A DNA stretch of 9,168 bases from UBA6220 sp937870835. Lineage in GTDB: Bacteria; Patescibacteriota; Minisyncoccia; Minisyncoccales; Minisyncoccaceae. This document shows positions 1 to 5,854 of the stretch, one piece after another. Numbering within the stretch: the stretch's first letter is position 1; each line of letters begins with the position of its first letter. The notes under the pieces were generated by a model. That model saw only the letters and a program-made list of their open reading frames with translations, had not been told where the DNA came from and made no database searches. The stretch covers positions 1 to 9,168 of the forward strand of contig DAOLWP010000025.1 of assembly GCA_035421265.1 (NCBI GenBank), in the 5' to 3' direction. The translations under genes were made by a program, and so were the position numbers.

Positions 1-113
1 CCTTGCCGGGCTTGATTGTAAAAGATGATATTGAATGATGTTCTTGCTGTTAAATTTACAAATTTAATTTTATATGATAAAAAAATTATATTGTTTCAGA
101 TAGGAAATAAAAA

Positions 114-200
114 GCCGAAGTGGCGGAACTGGCAGACGCGTAGCACTCAAAATGCTATGAGAGCAATCTCGTGAGGGTTCAAGTCCCTCCTTCGGCACCA
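114..200 (+). tRNA. tRNA-Leu, anticodon CAA (reads UUG)
   Basis: A complete class II cloverleaf can be drawn by eye. The acceptor stem is GCCGAAG (114-120) with CTTCGGC (190-196), followed by discriminator A197 and an encoded CCA (198-200). The D stem is GCG/CGC (123-125/137-139) with the conserved GG at 131-132. The anticodon stem is TAGCA/TGCTA (141-145/153-157) around the 7-base loop CTCAAAA, which puts the anticodon CAA at 148-150. The long variable arm has a GAGA/TCTC stem (159-162/167-170), typical of tRNA-Leu. The T arm is GAGGG/CCCTC around TTCAAGT. The charged tRNA delivers leucine to UUG codons. No convincing promoter is visible in the 113 AT-rich bases before it; TTTACA at 55-60 has no well-spaced -10. 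The sequence beyond its 3' end is duplicated twice downstream. Confidence 0.97.
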
Positions 201-266
201 CATCAAGATTTAAAGTATAATACTCTTCAATACCACATCAAGATTTAAAGTATAATACTCTTCAAT
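197..266. repeat. Two perfect 35-bp tandem repeats starting at the tRNA 3' end
   Basis: Bases 197-231 and 232-266 are identical. The unit starts exactly at the tRNA discriminator base plus CCA (ACCACATCAAG...), so the second copy carries a CCACATCAA free of any tRNA. Each unit contains AAAGTATAAT, a perfect -10 hexamer (216-221 and 251-256), within the near-palindrome AGTATAATACT. Neither copy has a good -35 at normal spacing. The same AAAGTATAAT string forms the pth promoter on the other strand. Two copies with no spacer are not a CRISPR array; slippage or unequal recombination at the tRNA end is the simplest origin. Confidence 0.9.
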
Positions 267-302
267 ATTATTTACCTATTCAATCATACAACAAAAAGGG
301 GA

Positions 303-393
303 CTTGAAGGCGGAGCCGCGACTGGCGGCGAGCCCAGCCTGAGCGCAGCGCTAGCAGGCGCTGACGCGAGGGCAAGTCCCTCCTTCGGCGCCA
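303..393 (+). pseudogene. GC-rich degenerate copy of tRNA-Leu (tRNA-like remnant)
   Basis: This segment stands out by composition: I count 51 G or C in the 70 bases 301-370, against AT-rich flanks. Its two ends resemble the upstream tRNA-Leu. On the 5' side GAAG, GCGGA and ACTGGC recur in the order of the tRNA acceptor and D arm, with about 6 extra bases between the last two. On the 3' side GAGGG-CAAGT-CCCTC keeps the T stem, but the loop is 5 bases (the TT of TTC is lost), followed by CTTCGGC and GCCA. The overall length is about 91 bases against 87 for the intact gene. The middle (anticodon and variable arms) does not align and is GC-rich, with CAGCGC/GCGCTG (346-351/358-363) as a hairpin. 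GGGACTTG (299-306) is also an exact inverted repeat of CAAGTCCC (373-380), so the segment can fold as one closed structure. With no 7-base anticodon loop and a broken T loop it cannot be a working tRNA. Alternatives are a short palindromic mobile element inserted in a tRNA copy, or a structured RNA. The similarity of the 3' part is certain; the 5' alignment is by eye. Confidence 0.55.
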
Positions 394-399
394 CATCAA
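373..399 (+). repeat. Direct repeat of the tRNA-Leu 3' end and flank
   Basis: These 27 bases match 180-206 (tRNA T loop through CCA and on into CATCAA) with one difference, G390 for A197. The copies lie 193 bases apart. A duplicated tRNA 3' end is the classic trace of site-specific integration (attL/attR), but the interval is far too short for an element and holds no integrase, so tandem duplication followed by decay is at least as likely. Confidence 0.85.
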
Positions 400-427
400 A
401 ATAAGGGGAGAAATTCCTAAATTTTTC

Positions 428-455
428 TTTACATTTATATTTTTTGTGATAAAAT
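428..455 (+). promoter_or_regulatory. parAB promoter, extended -10
   Basis: A -35 TTTACA (428-433, 5 of 6 to TTGACA) is followed after 16 bases by the -10 TAAAAT (450-455, 5 of 6 to TATAAT), with the extended TG at 447-448. The -10 ends 8 bases before the parA ATG at 464, so transcription should start at or within a few bases of the start codon. No Shine-Dalgarno sequence could fit in such a leader. Confidence 0.65.
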
Positions 456-463
456 TATTACTA

Positions 464-1264
464 ATGAGCAGGGTAATTGCGATTGCTAATCAAAAAGGAG
501 GAGTTGGCAAAACAGCAGTAGCTGTTAATTTGCCTGTTTTTTTGACGGCACTCGGGAAAAAGGTTCTTTTAGTTGATGTAGACCCTCAAGCGAATGCTAC
601 TTTTTCACTTGGAATTAAACCGCGCGATTTGCGCGATTCTCTTTATGAAGCAATGATGGGGACAATTTCTCCGCGAGAAATTATTAGACGCACCCCTTTT
701 TTAGCTTATGACATTATGCCCACCTCTCATAATTTAGCCGGCGCTAATGTAGAGTTAATAACTATGGAAAATCGAGAATTTAAGTTAAAGGATGTTATTG
801 ATATGGTTAAAGACGATTACGATTATGTATTAATTGATTGTCCTCCGAGTTTAGGCATTCTTACCTTAAATGGGTTGGTAGCTTCTGATGAAGTTTTAAT
901 TCCTGTGCAAGCAGAATATTTAGCCTTAGAAGGATTGAGTCAATTGCTTTATAATGTTAAGATGATCAATGAAAATTTAGAAAGAAATATTAAAATTTTA
1001 GGAGCGCTTTTGACAATGTATTCGCGCAAAAATTTAGTTTCTCAAAAAATAGCCAAAGACTTACGTCGCACCTTTCCGGGCTATGTGTTTGAAGCGGTTA
1101 TCCCTCGTACAGTGGCTTTGTCAGAATCACCAATTTATGGTCGTACAATTTTAAGACATTCTCCAAATTCAGCAGCAGTGCATGCTTTTAGGGAATTAGC
1201 GAGAGAAATAGTTGATAAAGAAAATAAAGAATTATTAAGAAAAAAAATTACCCAAGGATCTTAA
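464..1264 (+). CDS. parA: ParA/Soj chromosome-partitioning ATPase
   Basis: This is a deviant Walker-type ATPase that binds nonspecific DNA as an ATP dimer and works with ParB to move origin regions apart. The 266-residue product opens with the family start MSRVIAIANQKGGVGKT. It has signature lysine K11, P-loop K16-T17, the second aspartate region VDVDPQAN (37-44), and Walker B-like VLIDCPPSLG (122-131). The C-terminal IPRTVALSESP stretch is also typical. The residue after the P-loop threonine is alanine, where many homologues have a second threonine. I chose ATG464 over an in-frame GTG at 446: the GTG would add only MIKLLL, lies inside the -10 box, and the ATG start matches the family. parB follows 38 bases later on the same strand, so the pair is probably one operon driven by the promoter at 428-455. 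Length is normal for chromosomal Soj and there is no N-terminal regulatory extension, which argues against a plasmid-type ParA. Confidence 0.97.
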   Translation: MSRVIAIANQKGGVGKTAVAVNLPVFLTALGKKVLLVDVDPQANATFSLGIKPRDLRDSLYEAMMGTISPREIIRRTPFLAYDIMPTSHNLAGANVELITMENREFKLKDVIDMVKDDYDYVLIDCPPSLGILTLNGLVASDEVLIPVQAEYLALEGLSQLLYNVKMINENLERNIKILGALLTMYSRKNLVSQKIAKDLRRTFPGYVFEAVIPRTVALSESPIYGRTILRHSPNSAAVHAFRELAREIVDKENKELLRKKITQGS

Positions 1265-1302
1265 TTTATTAATAAAATAAAAATTAAATTTTTTAGAAAA
1301 AA

Positions 1303-2196
1303 ATGACAACTACTCCTAAGGGCTTGGAATCTTTAATTCCTAAAAAAAAGGCCAATCAATCAATCACTTCTAAAACATCTCAAAAAGATTTTATTTTTTG
1401 GATTGATATAAATAAAATAAAACCCAATCCTTATCAGCCTCGAAAAGAATTTAATGAAGAAGAGCTTAATGCTTTGGCTGATTCTATTAGGAAATACGGA
1501 GTTTTACAGCCGATTATAGTGCATAGAATAGAAAAAAAGAATCCTGCTGGAGGAGCTCCTCTTGAAGAATATCAAATTATTGCCGGGGAAAGAAGATGGC
1601 GGGCTTCTCAAATAGCAGGGTTAAAACAAATGCCAGCTATTATTAAGACGCCGAATAATCGTGAAAAATTAGAGATTGCTTTAATTGAAAATGTGCAAAG
1701 AAAAAATCTTAATCCAATTGATAAAGCTGAGGCTTTTGATCAATTAAGAAAAGAATTTAATCTTTTAGAAAAAGAAATTGCGCAGGTCGCGGGCATAAGC
1801 AGAGAAGCTGTTGCAAACAGTTTAAGACTTTTGGCCCTACCCCCAGATATTATTAATGCCTTAAAAAAAGAAAAGATTACAGAGGGGCATGCAAAATCAT
1901 TATTGTCAGTGCGAGATGAAAATCTTCAAAGGCAAATTTTTAATGAAATTTTAGAGAATAATTATTCAGTTCGCGATGTTGAAAAAGCGGCCAAGGCTGG
2001 AAAAGTTCATAAACGAGTTACCTCTGAAATAGTTTCCGATATCTCTAACAAAGAACTTCTTGAAAGTAAAATCAAAGAAGCTATTGATTATGATAATATC
2101 AAATTGAATTTTAAGAGGGGGAAACTACATATTGATTTAGAATTTAATACTGAAGGGGAGTTAAAGAATTGGCTTAAAAAATTGATGCATAGATAA
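1303..2196 (+). CDS. parB: ParB/Spo0J partition protein
   Basis: This is a CTP-dependent DNA clamp that loads at parS sites, spreads, and stimulates the ParA ATPase. The 297-residue protein has the usual order. A basic N-terminal tail (about 1-30, GLESLIPKK) contacts ParA. The ParB/Srx-like CTPase domain (about 32-135) contains NPYQPRKEF (42-50), AGERRWRA (94-101) and ENVQR (130-134, box I). A helix-turn-helix region follows (about 154-200, EIAQVAGISREAVANSLRLL). The C-terminal part (about 245-297) corresponds to the dimerisation domain. Against B. subtilis Spo0J recalled from memory, about 10 extra residues (KNPAGGAPLE, 79-88) sit in the loop before the GERRW motif, and their DNA contains a perfect 12-bp palindrome. 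The ATG is preceded by TTTTTTAGAAAAAA with no Shine-Dalgarno site. It lies 38 bases downstream of parA and ends before a bidirectional terminator. No consensus parS (TGTTTCACGTGAAACA) was found in the window. Confidence 0.96.
   Translation: MTTTPKGLESLIPKKKANQSITSKTSQKDFIFWIDINKIKPNPYQPRKEFNEEELNALADSIRKYGVLQPIIVHRIEKKNPAGGAPLEEYQIIAGERRWRASQIAGLKQMPAIIKTPNNREKLEIALIENVQRKNLNPIDKAEAFDQLRKEFNLLEKEIAQVAGISREAVANSLRLLALPPDIINALKKEKITEGHAKSLLSVRDENLQRQIFNEILENNYSVRDVEKAAKAGKVHKRVTSEIVSDISNKELLESKIKEAIDYDNIKLNFKRGKLHIDLEFNTEGELKNWLKKLMHR
1550..1561. repeat. 12-bp perfect palindrome inside the parB insertion
   Basis: GAGGAGCTCCTC reads the same on both strands. It encodes part of the AGGAPLEE stretch that looks inserted relative to typical ParB proteins. 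It could be chance, or the core of a small in-frame palindromic insertion. Confidence 0.6.
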
Positions 2197-2225
2197 CCTT
2201 ACGCATTCGGGCATTAAGCCACCAA

Positions 2226-2258
2226 ATAATAAAAGCGGCCAAGAGCCGCTTTTATTAT
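2226..2258. terminator. Bidirectional intrinsic terminator between parB and topA
   Basis: The GC core GCGGC/GCCGC with flanking AAAA/TTTT (2231-2239 and 2245-2253) encloses the loop CAAGA. A/T pairs extend the stem outward to 2226/2258, making about 14 pairs. Plus-strand transcripts meet TTTTATTATATT, and minus-strand transcripts meet TTTTATTATTTGG. It sits between the convergent parB end (2196) and topA end (2260), so it can stop both. The topA stop codon starts two bases beyond the stem. Confidence 0.88.
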
Positions 2259-2259
2259 A

Positions 2260-4293
2260 TTATTTTTCTTTTGGACAATTTTTATTAGAGCAAACTGTTT
2301 TTTTATTTTTTTCAACCATTAAGGCTCCACAATGTGGACATTTTTCGCCGGTTGGTTTATCCCATAAAGCAAAATCGCAATCGGGCCACTTAGAGCAACC
2401 ATAAAATAATTTTCCTTTTTTAGTCTTTTTGCCGATAATTTCTCCTTGTTCGCAGCTTGGACAAAAGACGCCAGTTTTAATAGTTTTATTTTCTAATGAT
2501 TCAGTGTATTTGCATTCTGGAAAACCCGTGCAAGCCATAAATTTTCCGAACCGTCCAAATTTAACAGCTAATGGTTTACCGCATTGTGGGCAAGTTTTAT
2601 CTGTAAGCTCTGGCGCGGTTTTTTTGTTTTCTACTTGCTCGTATTTATTTTTTAAATTTTTCGAAAAAGGTTTATAAAATTCTTCTAAAACTTTAATCCA
2701 TTCTATTTGACCTTGAGCAATTTTATCTAATTTTTTTTCCATTTTAGCTGTAAATTTTATATCTACTATTTCAGGAAAATGTTCAACTAATAAATCATTA
2801 ACCATTAAACCGATTTCAGTAGGAATAAATTGCCGTACTTCATTTTTTTGAACATAATTGCGTTCTTGAATAGTAGAAATAATCGGAGCGTATGTAGACG
2901 GGCGACCAATTTCATTTTTTTCAAGTTCTTTTATAAGGCTGGCTTCTGTATAGCGGCTAGGCGGTTCGGTAAAATGTTGTTCGGGTTTTAATTTTATTAA
3001 ATCTAATAATTCTTGTTCTTTTAGGGGGGGCAATTTTTTTTCTTCATATTTAAGAGGATAAACTTTTAAAAATCCATCAAATTTTAAGGTTGATCCAGTA
3101 GCTTCAAAAATATAATCTTTGCCAGCGGCAATTTCAATTTTTATTGAATCAAATATAGCTTGGCTCATTTGACTTCCTATAAAGCGTGACCAAATTAAGT
3201 TATAAAGTTTGGATTGGGCTGGTTCTAGTTTTAGTTTTTGGGGTGTATTTTGGGCATTGGTTGGACGAATAGCCTCATGAGCTTCTTGTGTCCTTCCTTT
3301 GGCTTTAAATTTGCGAGGACTGCCAGCATAATAATTAGCTCCCCATTCTTCAATAATAAAATTTTTGGCTTGTATTAAAGATTGACTGCTTAAATTAAGA
3401 GAATCGGTGCGGTGATAAGTAATAAACCCTTTTTCATATAAATCTTGAGCTAATCGCATTGTCATTTTTGCTCCGAAGCGAAATTTTTTAGAAGCTTCTT
3501 GTTGTAAGGTAGAAGTAGTTAACGGGGGTAGGGGGTTGCGCGCCAACTCTTTTTTGCTAATTGACTTTACTTTATAACTTGCGCTTTTTAATTTTTTTAT
3601 AATAGTTTCACTTTCTTGTTTATTTTTAATACCAAATTTAGGAATAACTTGATTATTTATTTTTGATAAAAATGCTTCAAACTCTGTGGCGCTGTTTTGT
3701 TTTTTAAAGAGCGCCTTAATAGACCAATATTCTTCGGGATTAAAATTTTTAATTTCTTTTTCTCTTTCTGCAATCAGCCTTACCGCTACTGATTGAACTC
3801 GGCCAGCTGATAAATGGCGTGCTACTTTTTTCCATAAAAATGGAGATAGTTTATATCCCACTAATCGGTCTAAGGCGCGTCGTGCTTGTTGCGCATCTAC
3901 TAAATCTTGATTTATCTCCTGAGGATTTTTTAAGGCCTCAGCAATTGCTGATTTAGTAATTTCATGAAAAGTAATTCTTTTATAATTTTTTTTCTTTTTT
4001 AATTCTAAAACTTCAGCTAAATGCCAAGCAATAGCCTCTCCCTCGCGGTCTGGGTCAGTGGCGAGGTAAATATAGTCGCTTTTAGCCATCTCTTTTTTTA
4101 AGAGAGTCACATTTTTTCTTGCCTTAGGAGGAATTACATATTTAACCTTAAAATTATTTTCCACATCAATTCCTAATTCGCTTTTTGGCAAATCACGAAT
4201 ATGTCCATAAGAAGACAAGACGTTATAATTAGCGCCTAAAAAATTTTTTAATGTTTTTGCTTTAGTAGGGCTTTCAACAATTATTAAATCCAT
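2260..4293 (-). CDS. topA: DNA topoisomerase I (type IA)
   Basis: This enzyme relaxes negatively supercoiled DNA by transient single-strand cleavage through a 5'-phosphotyrosine, using magnesium. In the 677-residue protein the TOPRIM domain (about 1-115) has VESPTKAK with E7, and the acidic triad ATDPDREGEAIAW (D80, D82, E84). The strand-passing core follows with LSAGRVQSVAVRLI (161-174), the catalytic motif ITYHRTDS (Y293, R295), and EAHEAIRPT (337-345). GRPSTYAPIISTIQERNYV (463-481) is also a strong family match. The C-terminus carries three C4 zinc ribbons: CPQC...C...C (568-594), CPSC...C...C (611-639) and CPHC...C...C (652-673). Length is close to Gram-positive TopA (about 690) and shorter than E. 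coli TopA (865). The ATG is three bases after the dprA stop with no Shine-Dalgarno site, so translation is probably coupled. The dprA-topA pair is widely conserved in bacteria. Confidence 0.98.
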   Translation of the reverse strand: MDLIIVESPTKAKTLKNFLGANYNVLSSYGHIRDLPKSELGIDVENNFKVKYVIPPKARKNVTLLKKEMAKSDYIYLATDPDREGEAIAWHLAEVLELKKKKNYKRITFHEITKSAIAEALKNPQEINQDLVDAQQARRALDRLVGYKLSPFLWKKVARHLSAGRVQSVAVRLIAEREKEIKNFNPEEYWSIKALFKKQNSATEFEAFLSKINNQVIPKFGIKNKQESETIIKKLKSASYKVKSISKKELARNPLPPLTTSTLQQEASKKFRFGAKMTMRLAQDLYEKGFITYHRTDSLNLSSQSLIQAKNFIIEEWGANYYAGSPRKFKAKGRTQEAHEAIRPTNAQNTPQKLKLEPAQSKLYNLIWSRFIGSQMSQAIFDSIKIEIAAGKDYIFEATGSTLKFDGFLKVYPLKYEEKKLPPLKEQELLDLIKLKPEQHFTEPPSRYTEASLIKELEKNEIGRPSTYAPIISTIQERNYVQKNEVRQFIPTEIGLMVNDLLVEHFPEIVDIKFTAKMEKKLDKIAQGQIEWIKVLEEFYKPFSKNLKNKYEQVENKKTAPELTDKTCPQCGKPLAVKFGRFGKFMACTGFPECKYTESLENKTIKTGVFCPSCEQGEIIGKKTKKGKLFYGCSKWPDCDFALWDKPTGEKCPHCGALMVEKNKKTVCSNKNCPKEK

Positions 4294-4296
4294 TTT

Positions 4297-5172
4297 TTAA
4301 TTGCGGACAAGGCAATAAGTTTTATCGCCTAAATCAATAATTTTATTTTTTATTTCTAAAATAGACAAAAGACTTGTAATTTTATTAGCTGGCCAGCCAG
4401 TGGTCCTAATAATTGCTTCAATATTAAGAGGATTTTCAGAAAGAATTTCTAAAATCTTTATTTCTTCAGGATTGCAATCTGCGTAAGGTTTACCATTTTT
4501 AGGAGAGTTTGGCAAATTATTAAAACCAAGCAGACCCAAAACATCATTAGCATTTTCAATTAAATTAGCGCCGTTTTTAATTAAATTATGGCAGCCCCTA
4601 GAGAGGGGAGAATGGATATTATTGGGGACAGCAAATATTTTTTTGTTTTGTTCTTTGGCATAATTGGCCGTAATTAAAGAGCCTGATTTTTCTCGAGCTT
4701 CAATAACTAAAACTCCCAAAGAAAGACCGGCAATGAGGCGGTTTCTTTCTACAAAACAATATTTTGCAGTAATTGTCCCAGGTGCGTACTCAGAAATAAT
4801 TAAGCCCTCATTTTTTAGAATTTCTTGGGCTAATTTTAAGTTTTCTTTTGGATAAATATTATCTATAGCTGTGCCAAGAACAGCAATCGTTCTTTTTTTG
4901 TTTTTTAGAGCAGAAAGATGAGCATAATAATCAATGCCCCGAGCTAAGCCGGCTACAATTGTTAATCCTGCCATAGAAAGAGCAGATCCAATTTCCAAAG
5001 AGCATTCTTGTCCATACTTAGAACAGAGGCGTGCGCCAACAATAGCTAAACAATTTTCAGTTGGCAGTATTTTTCCGCAATAATACAGTTCTTGTGGCGG
5101 GTTTTTAATATTTTTTAGGGAAGAGGGGAATAGAGCATCTTCAATTGTTATTTTTTTGATTGGATAACTCAT
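4297..5172 (-). CDS. dprA: DNA-processing protein DprA (Smf)
   Basis: DprA binds incoming single-stranded DNA during natural transformation and loads RecA. The 291-residue protein starts almost at the Rossmann-like core. The entry motif is FPSSLKNIKNPPQELYYCG (15-33), then VGARLCSKYG (45-54), GLARGIDYYAH (75-85) and ERNRLIAGLS (142-151). SGSLITANYAKEQ (163-175) and AVPNNIHSPLSRGCHNLI (181-198) follow. A small C-terminal winged-helix-like domain spans about 233-291. The N-terminal SAM/helical domain of Streptococcus and Helicobacter homologues is absent, making this a minimal form. VPNN replaces the more usual VPGN. The start codon lies inside the pth coding region (32-base overlap) and no Shine-Dalgarno site is seen, so it probably depends on upstream translation. 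topA follows after three bases. CPR bacteria commonly keep competence genes, which fits reliance on imported DNA; that role here is inferred. Confidence 0.96.
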   Translation of the reverse strand: MSYPIKKITIEDALFPSSLKNIKNPPQELYYCGKILPTENCLAIVGARLCSKYGQECSLEIGSALSMAGLTIVAGLARGIDYYAHLSALKNKKRTIAVLGTAIDNIYPKENLKLAQEILKNEGLIISEYAPGTITAKYCFVERNRLIAGLSLGVLVIEAREKSGSLITANYAKEQNKKIFAVPNNIHSPLSRGCHNLIKNGANLIENANDVLGLLGFNNLPNSPKNGKPYADCNPEEIKILEILSENPLNIEAIIRTTGWPANKITSLLSILEIKNKIIDLGDKTYCLVRN

Positions 5173-5731
5173 TTTTGCGATTCAAATAATTAATTATTAG
5201 TTGCGCCGCGTTTTTAATAGATTTTTGAATAAGAGGTTCTTCTGCTTCGCTAAAGTTTTGAAGAACCACATCTTCTAATCCATTCCCTTGCTTTAAGGCA
5301 GTTTGATAAATAGGATCTTGAGAATTAAATCCAATTCTAAAGCGAGTAATATTTTGAATACCTAATTCTTTGAAAATTGATTCTATACCGCGATGACCAG
5401 CCGATTTAGCATCTTGGCTGATTTTAATTTTTCCAATTTCTATATCTGCTTCGTCTTGGACTATATATATATCTGTAGGTTTAATTTTATAAAAAGAAGC
5501 TACGGATTTGACAGCTTGTCCAGAGCTATTCATAAAAGTTTGAGGCTTAAGGAGAATAACATCGTTGTTCGCCAAATGGCCTTGAGAGATTAGGCTATTA
5601 AATTTTTTAGAAAACTTAAAGTCCGGAAAGCCATTTTGCTCTTTTAATTCATCTAATACGCGAAATCCTAAATTATGGCGGGTATTTTTATATGGTTCGC
5701 CCGGATTGCCGAGCCCTACAATTAAAATCAT
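5141..5731 (-). CDS. pth: Peptidyl-tRNA hydrolase
   Basis: Pth cleaves the ester bond of peptidyl-tRNAs dropped from ribosomes, returning free tRNA. The 196-residue protein has the family signature MILIVGLGNPGEPYKNTRHN, with N9 and catalytic H19 (His20 in E. coli). KPQTFMNSSGQAV (62-74) contains N68, and QDEADIEIGKIKI (92-104) contains D93, the residue that assists the histidine. The glycine-rich segment is SAGHRGIESI (110-119). Two positions differ from E. coli: Q92 where HDE has histidine, and R114 where the GHNG asparagine sits. The asparagine helps bind the substrate in E. coli, but basic residues there may be normal in this lineage. It is the first gene of pth-dprA-topA, with a strong promoter at 5741-5769 whose -10 ends 9 bases before the ATG. 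It ends in TGA at a normal length, which supports UGA being a stop. Its tail overlaps dprA by 32 bases. Confidence 0.97.
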   Translation of the reverse strand: MILIVGLGNPGEPYKNTRHNLGFRVLDELKEQNGFPDFKFSKKFNSLISQGHLANNDVILLKPQTFMNSSGQAVKSVASFYKIKPTDIYIVQDEADIEIGKIKISQDAKSAGHRGIESIFKELGIQNITRFRIGFNSQDPIYQTALKQGNGLEDVVLQNFSEAEEPLIQKSIKNAAQLIINYLNRKNELSNQKNNN

Positions 5732-5740
5732 ATTGAGTTG

Positions 5741-5769
5741 ATTATACTTTGTTTATTTAAATTTGGCAA
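5741..5769 (-). promoter_or_regulatory. Promoter of pth-dprA-topA
   Basis: On the minus strand, the -35 TTGCCA (5769-5764, 5 of 6) is followed after exactly 17 bases by a perfect -10 TATAAT (5746-5741). It is the best sigma70-type promoter in the window. The -10 ends 9 bases before the pth ATG, so the leader would be only a few bases or none. It faces the lepB promoter. Confidence 0.8.
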
Positions 5770-5817
5770 AATTTTTATTATATTTTTATGCCGATATTTG
5801 GTTATATATAGGAAGGC

Positions 5818-5846
5818 TTGCGCCAATCTTTATTTTAGGGTATATT
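5818..5846 (+). promoter_or_regulatory. Promoter of lepB-hisS-rpsU series
   Basis: The -35 TTGCGC (5818-5823; only TTG matches consensus) and the -10 TATATT (5841-5846, 5 of 6) are 17 bases apart. The -10 ends 8 bases before the lepB ATG, again leaving no room for a Shine-Dalgarno leader. GGCTTGC around the -35 is repeated at the proposed ybeY promoter. It is divergent from the pth promoter; the two -35 boxes are about 48 bases apart. Confidence 0.6.
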
Positions 5847-5854
5847 ATTAATTA

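Noticed and set aside
1..38. Possible C-terminal tail of an upstream gene (frame ending TGA at 36-38)
   Set aside because: Only eleven codons are visible and two other frames are equally open at the edge; no family can be recognised.
92..109. parS-like TGTTTCA followed by GGAAATA
   Set aside because: Only the left half matches the parS consensus; the right half is offset and mismatched, so it is not a 16-bp palindrome.
197..266. CRISPR-like repeat
   Set aside because: The two copies are directly adjacent without spacers, and no cas genes are present.
298..393. GC-rich segment as a functional second tRNA or as a coding region
   Set aside because: The T loop has only 5 bases, no 7-base anticodon loop forms, and there is no open frame with a start codon and recognisable protein.
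404..425. AGGGG/TTCCT hairpin followed by a T-rich run as terminator for the GC-rich RNA
   Set aside because: The stem is five pairs, two of them G-U; too weak to call without transcript data.
446..463. GTG start for parA giving an N-terminal MIKLLL extension
   Set aside because: The GTG overlaps the -10 box, and ATG464 gives the standard MSxVIAIANQKGGVGKT start of the family.
2429..2677. Open frame antisense to the topA zinc-ribbon region; similar ones opposite dprA, pth, hisS and yqeY
   Set aside because: They lie wholly inside well-supported genes, show no domain and have no plausible start context; they are by-products of the real coding frame.
5141..5143. UGA recoded as glycine (as in Gracilibacteria/SR1)
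   Set aside because: pth ends at TGA at a normal family length, and no gene in the window needs in-frame TGA to be read through.
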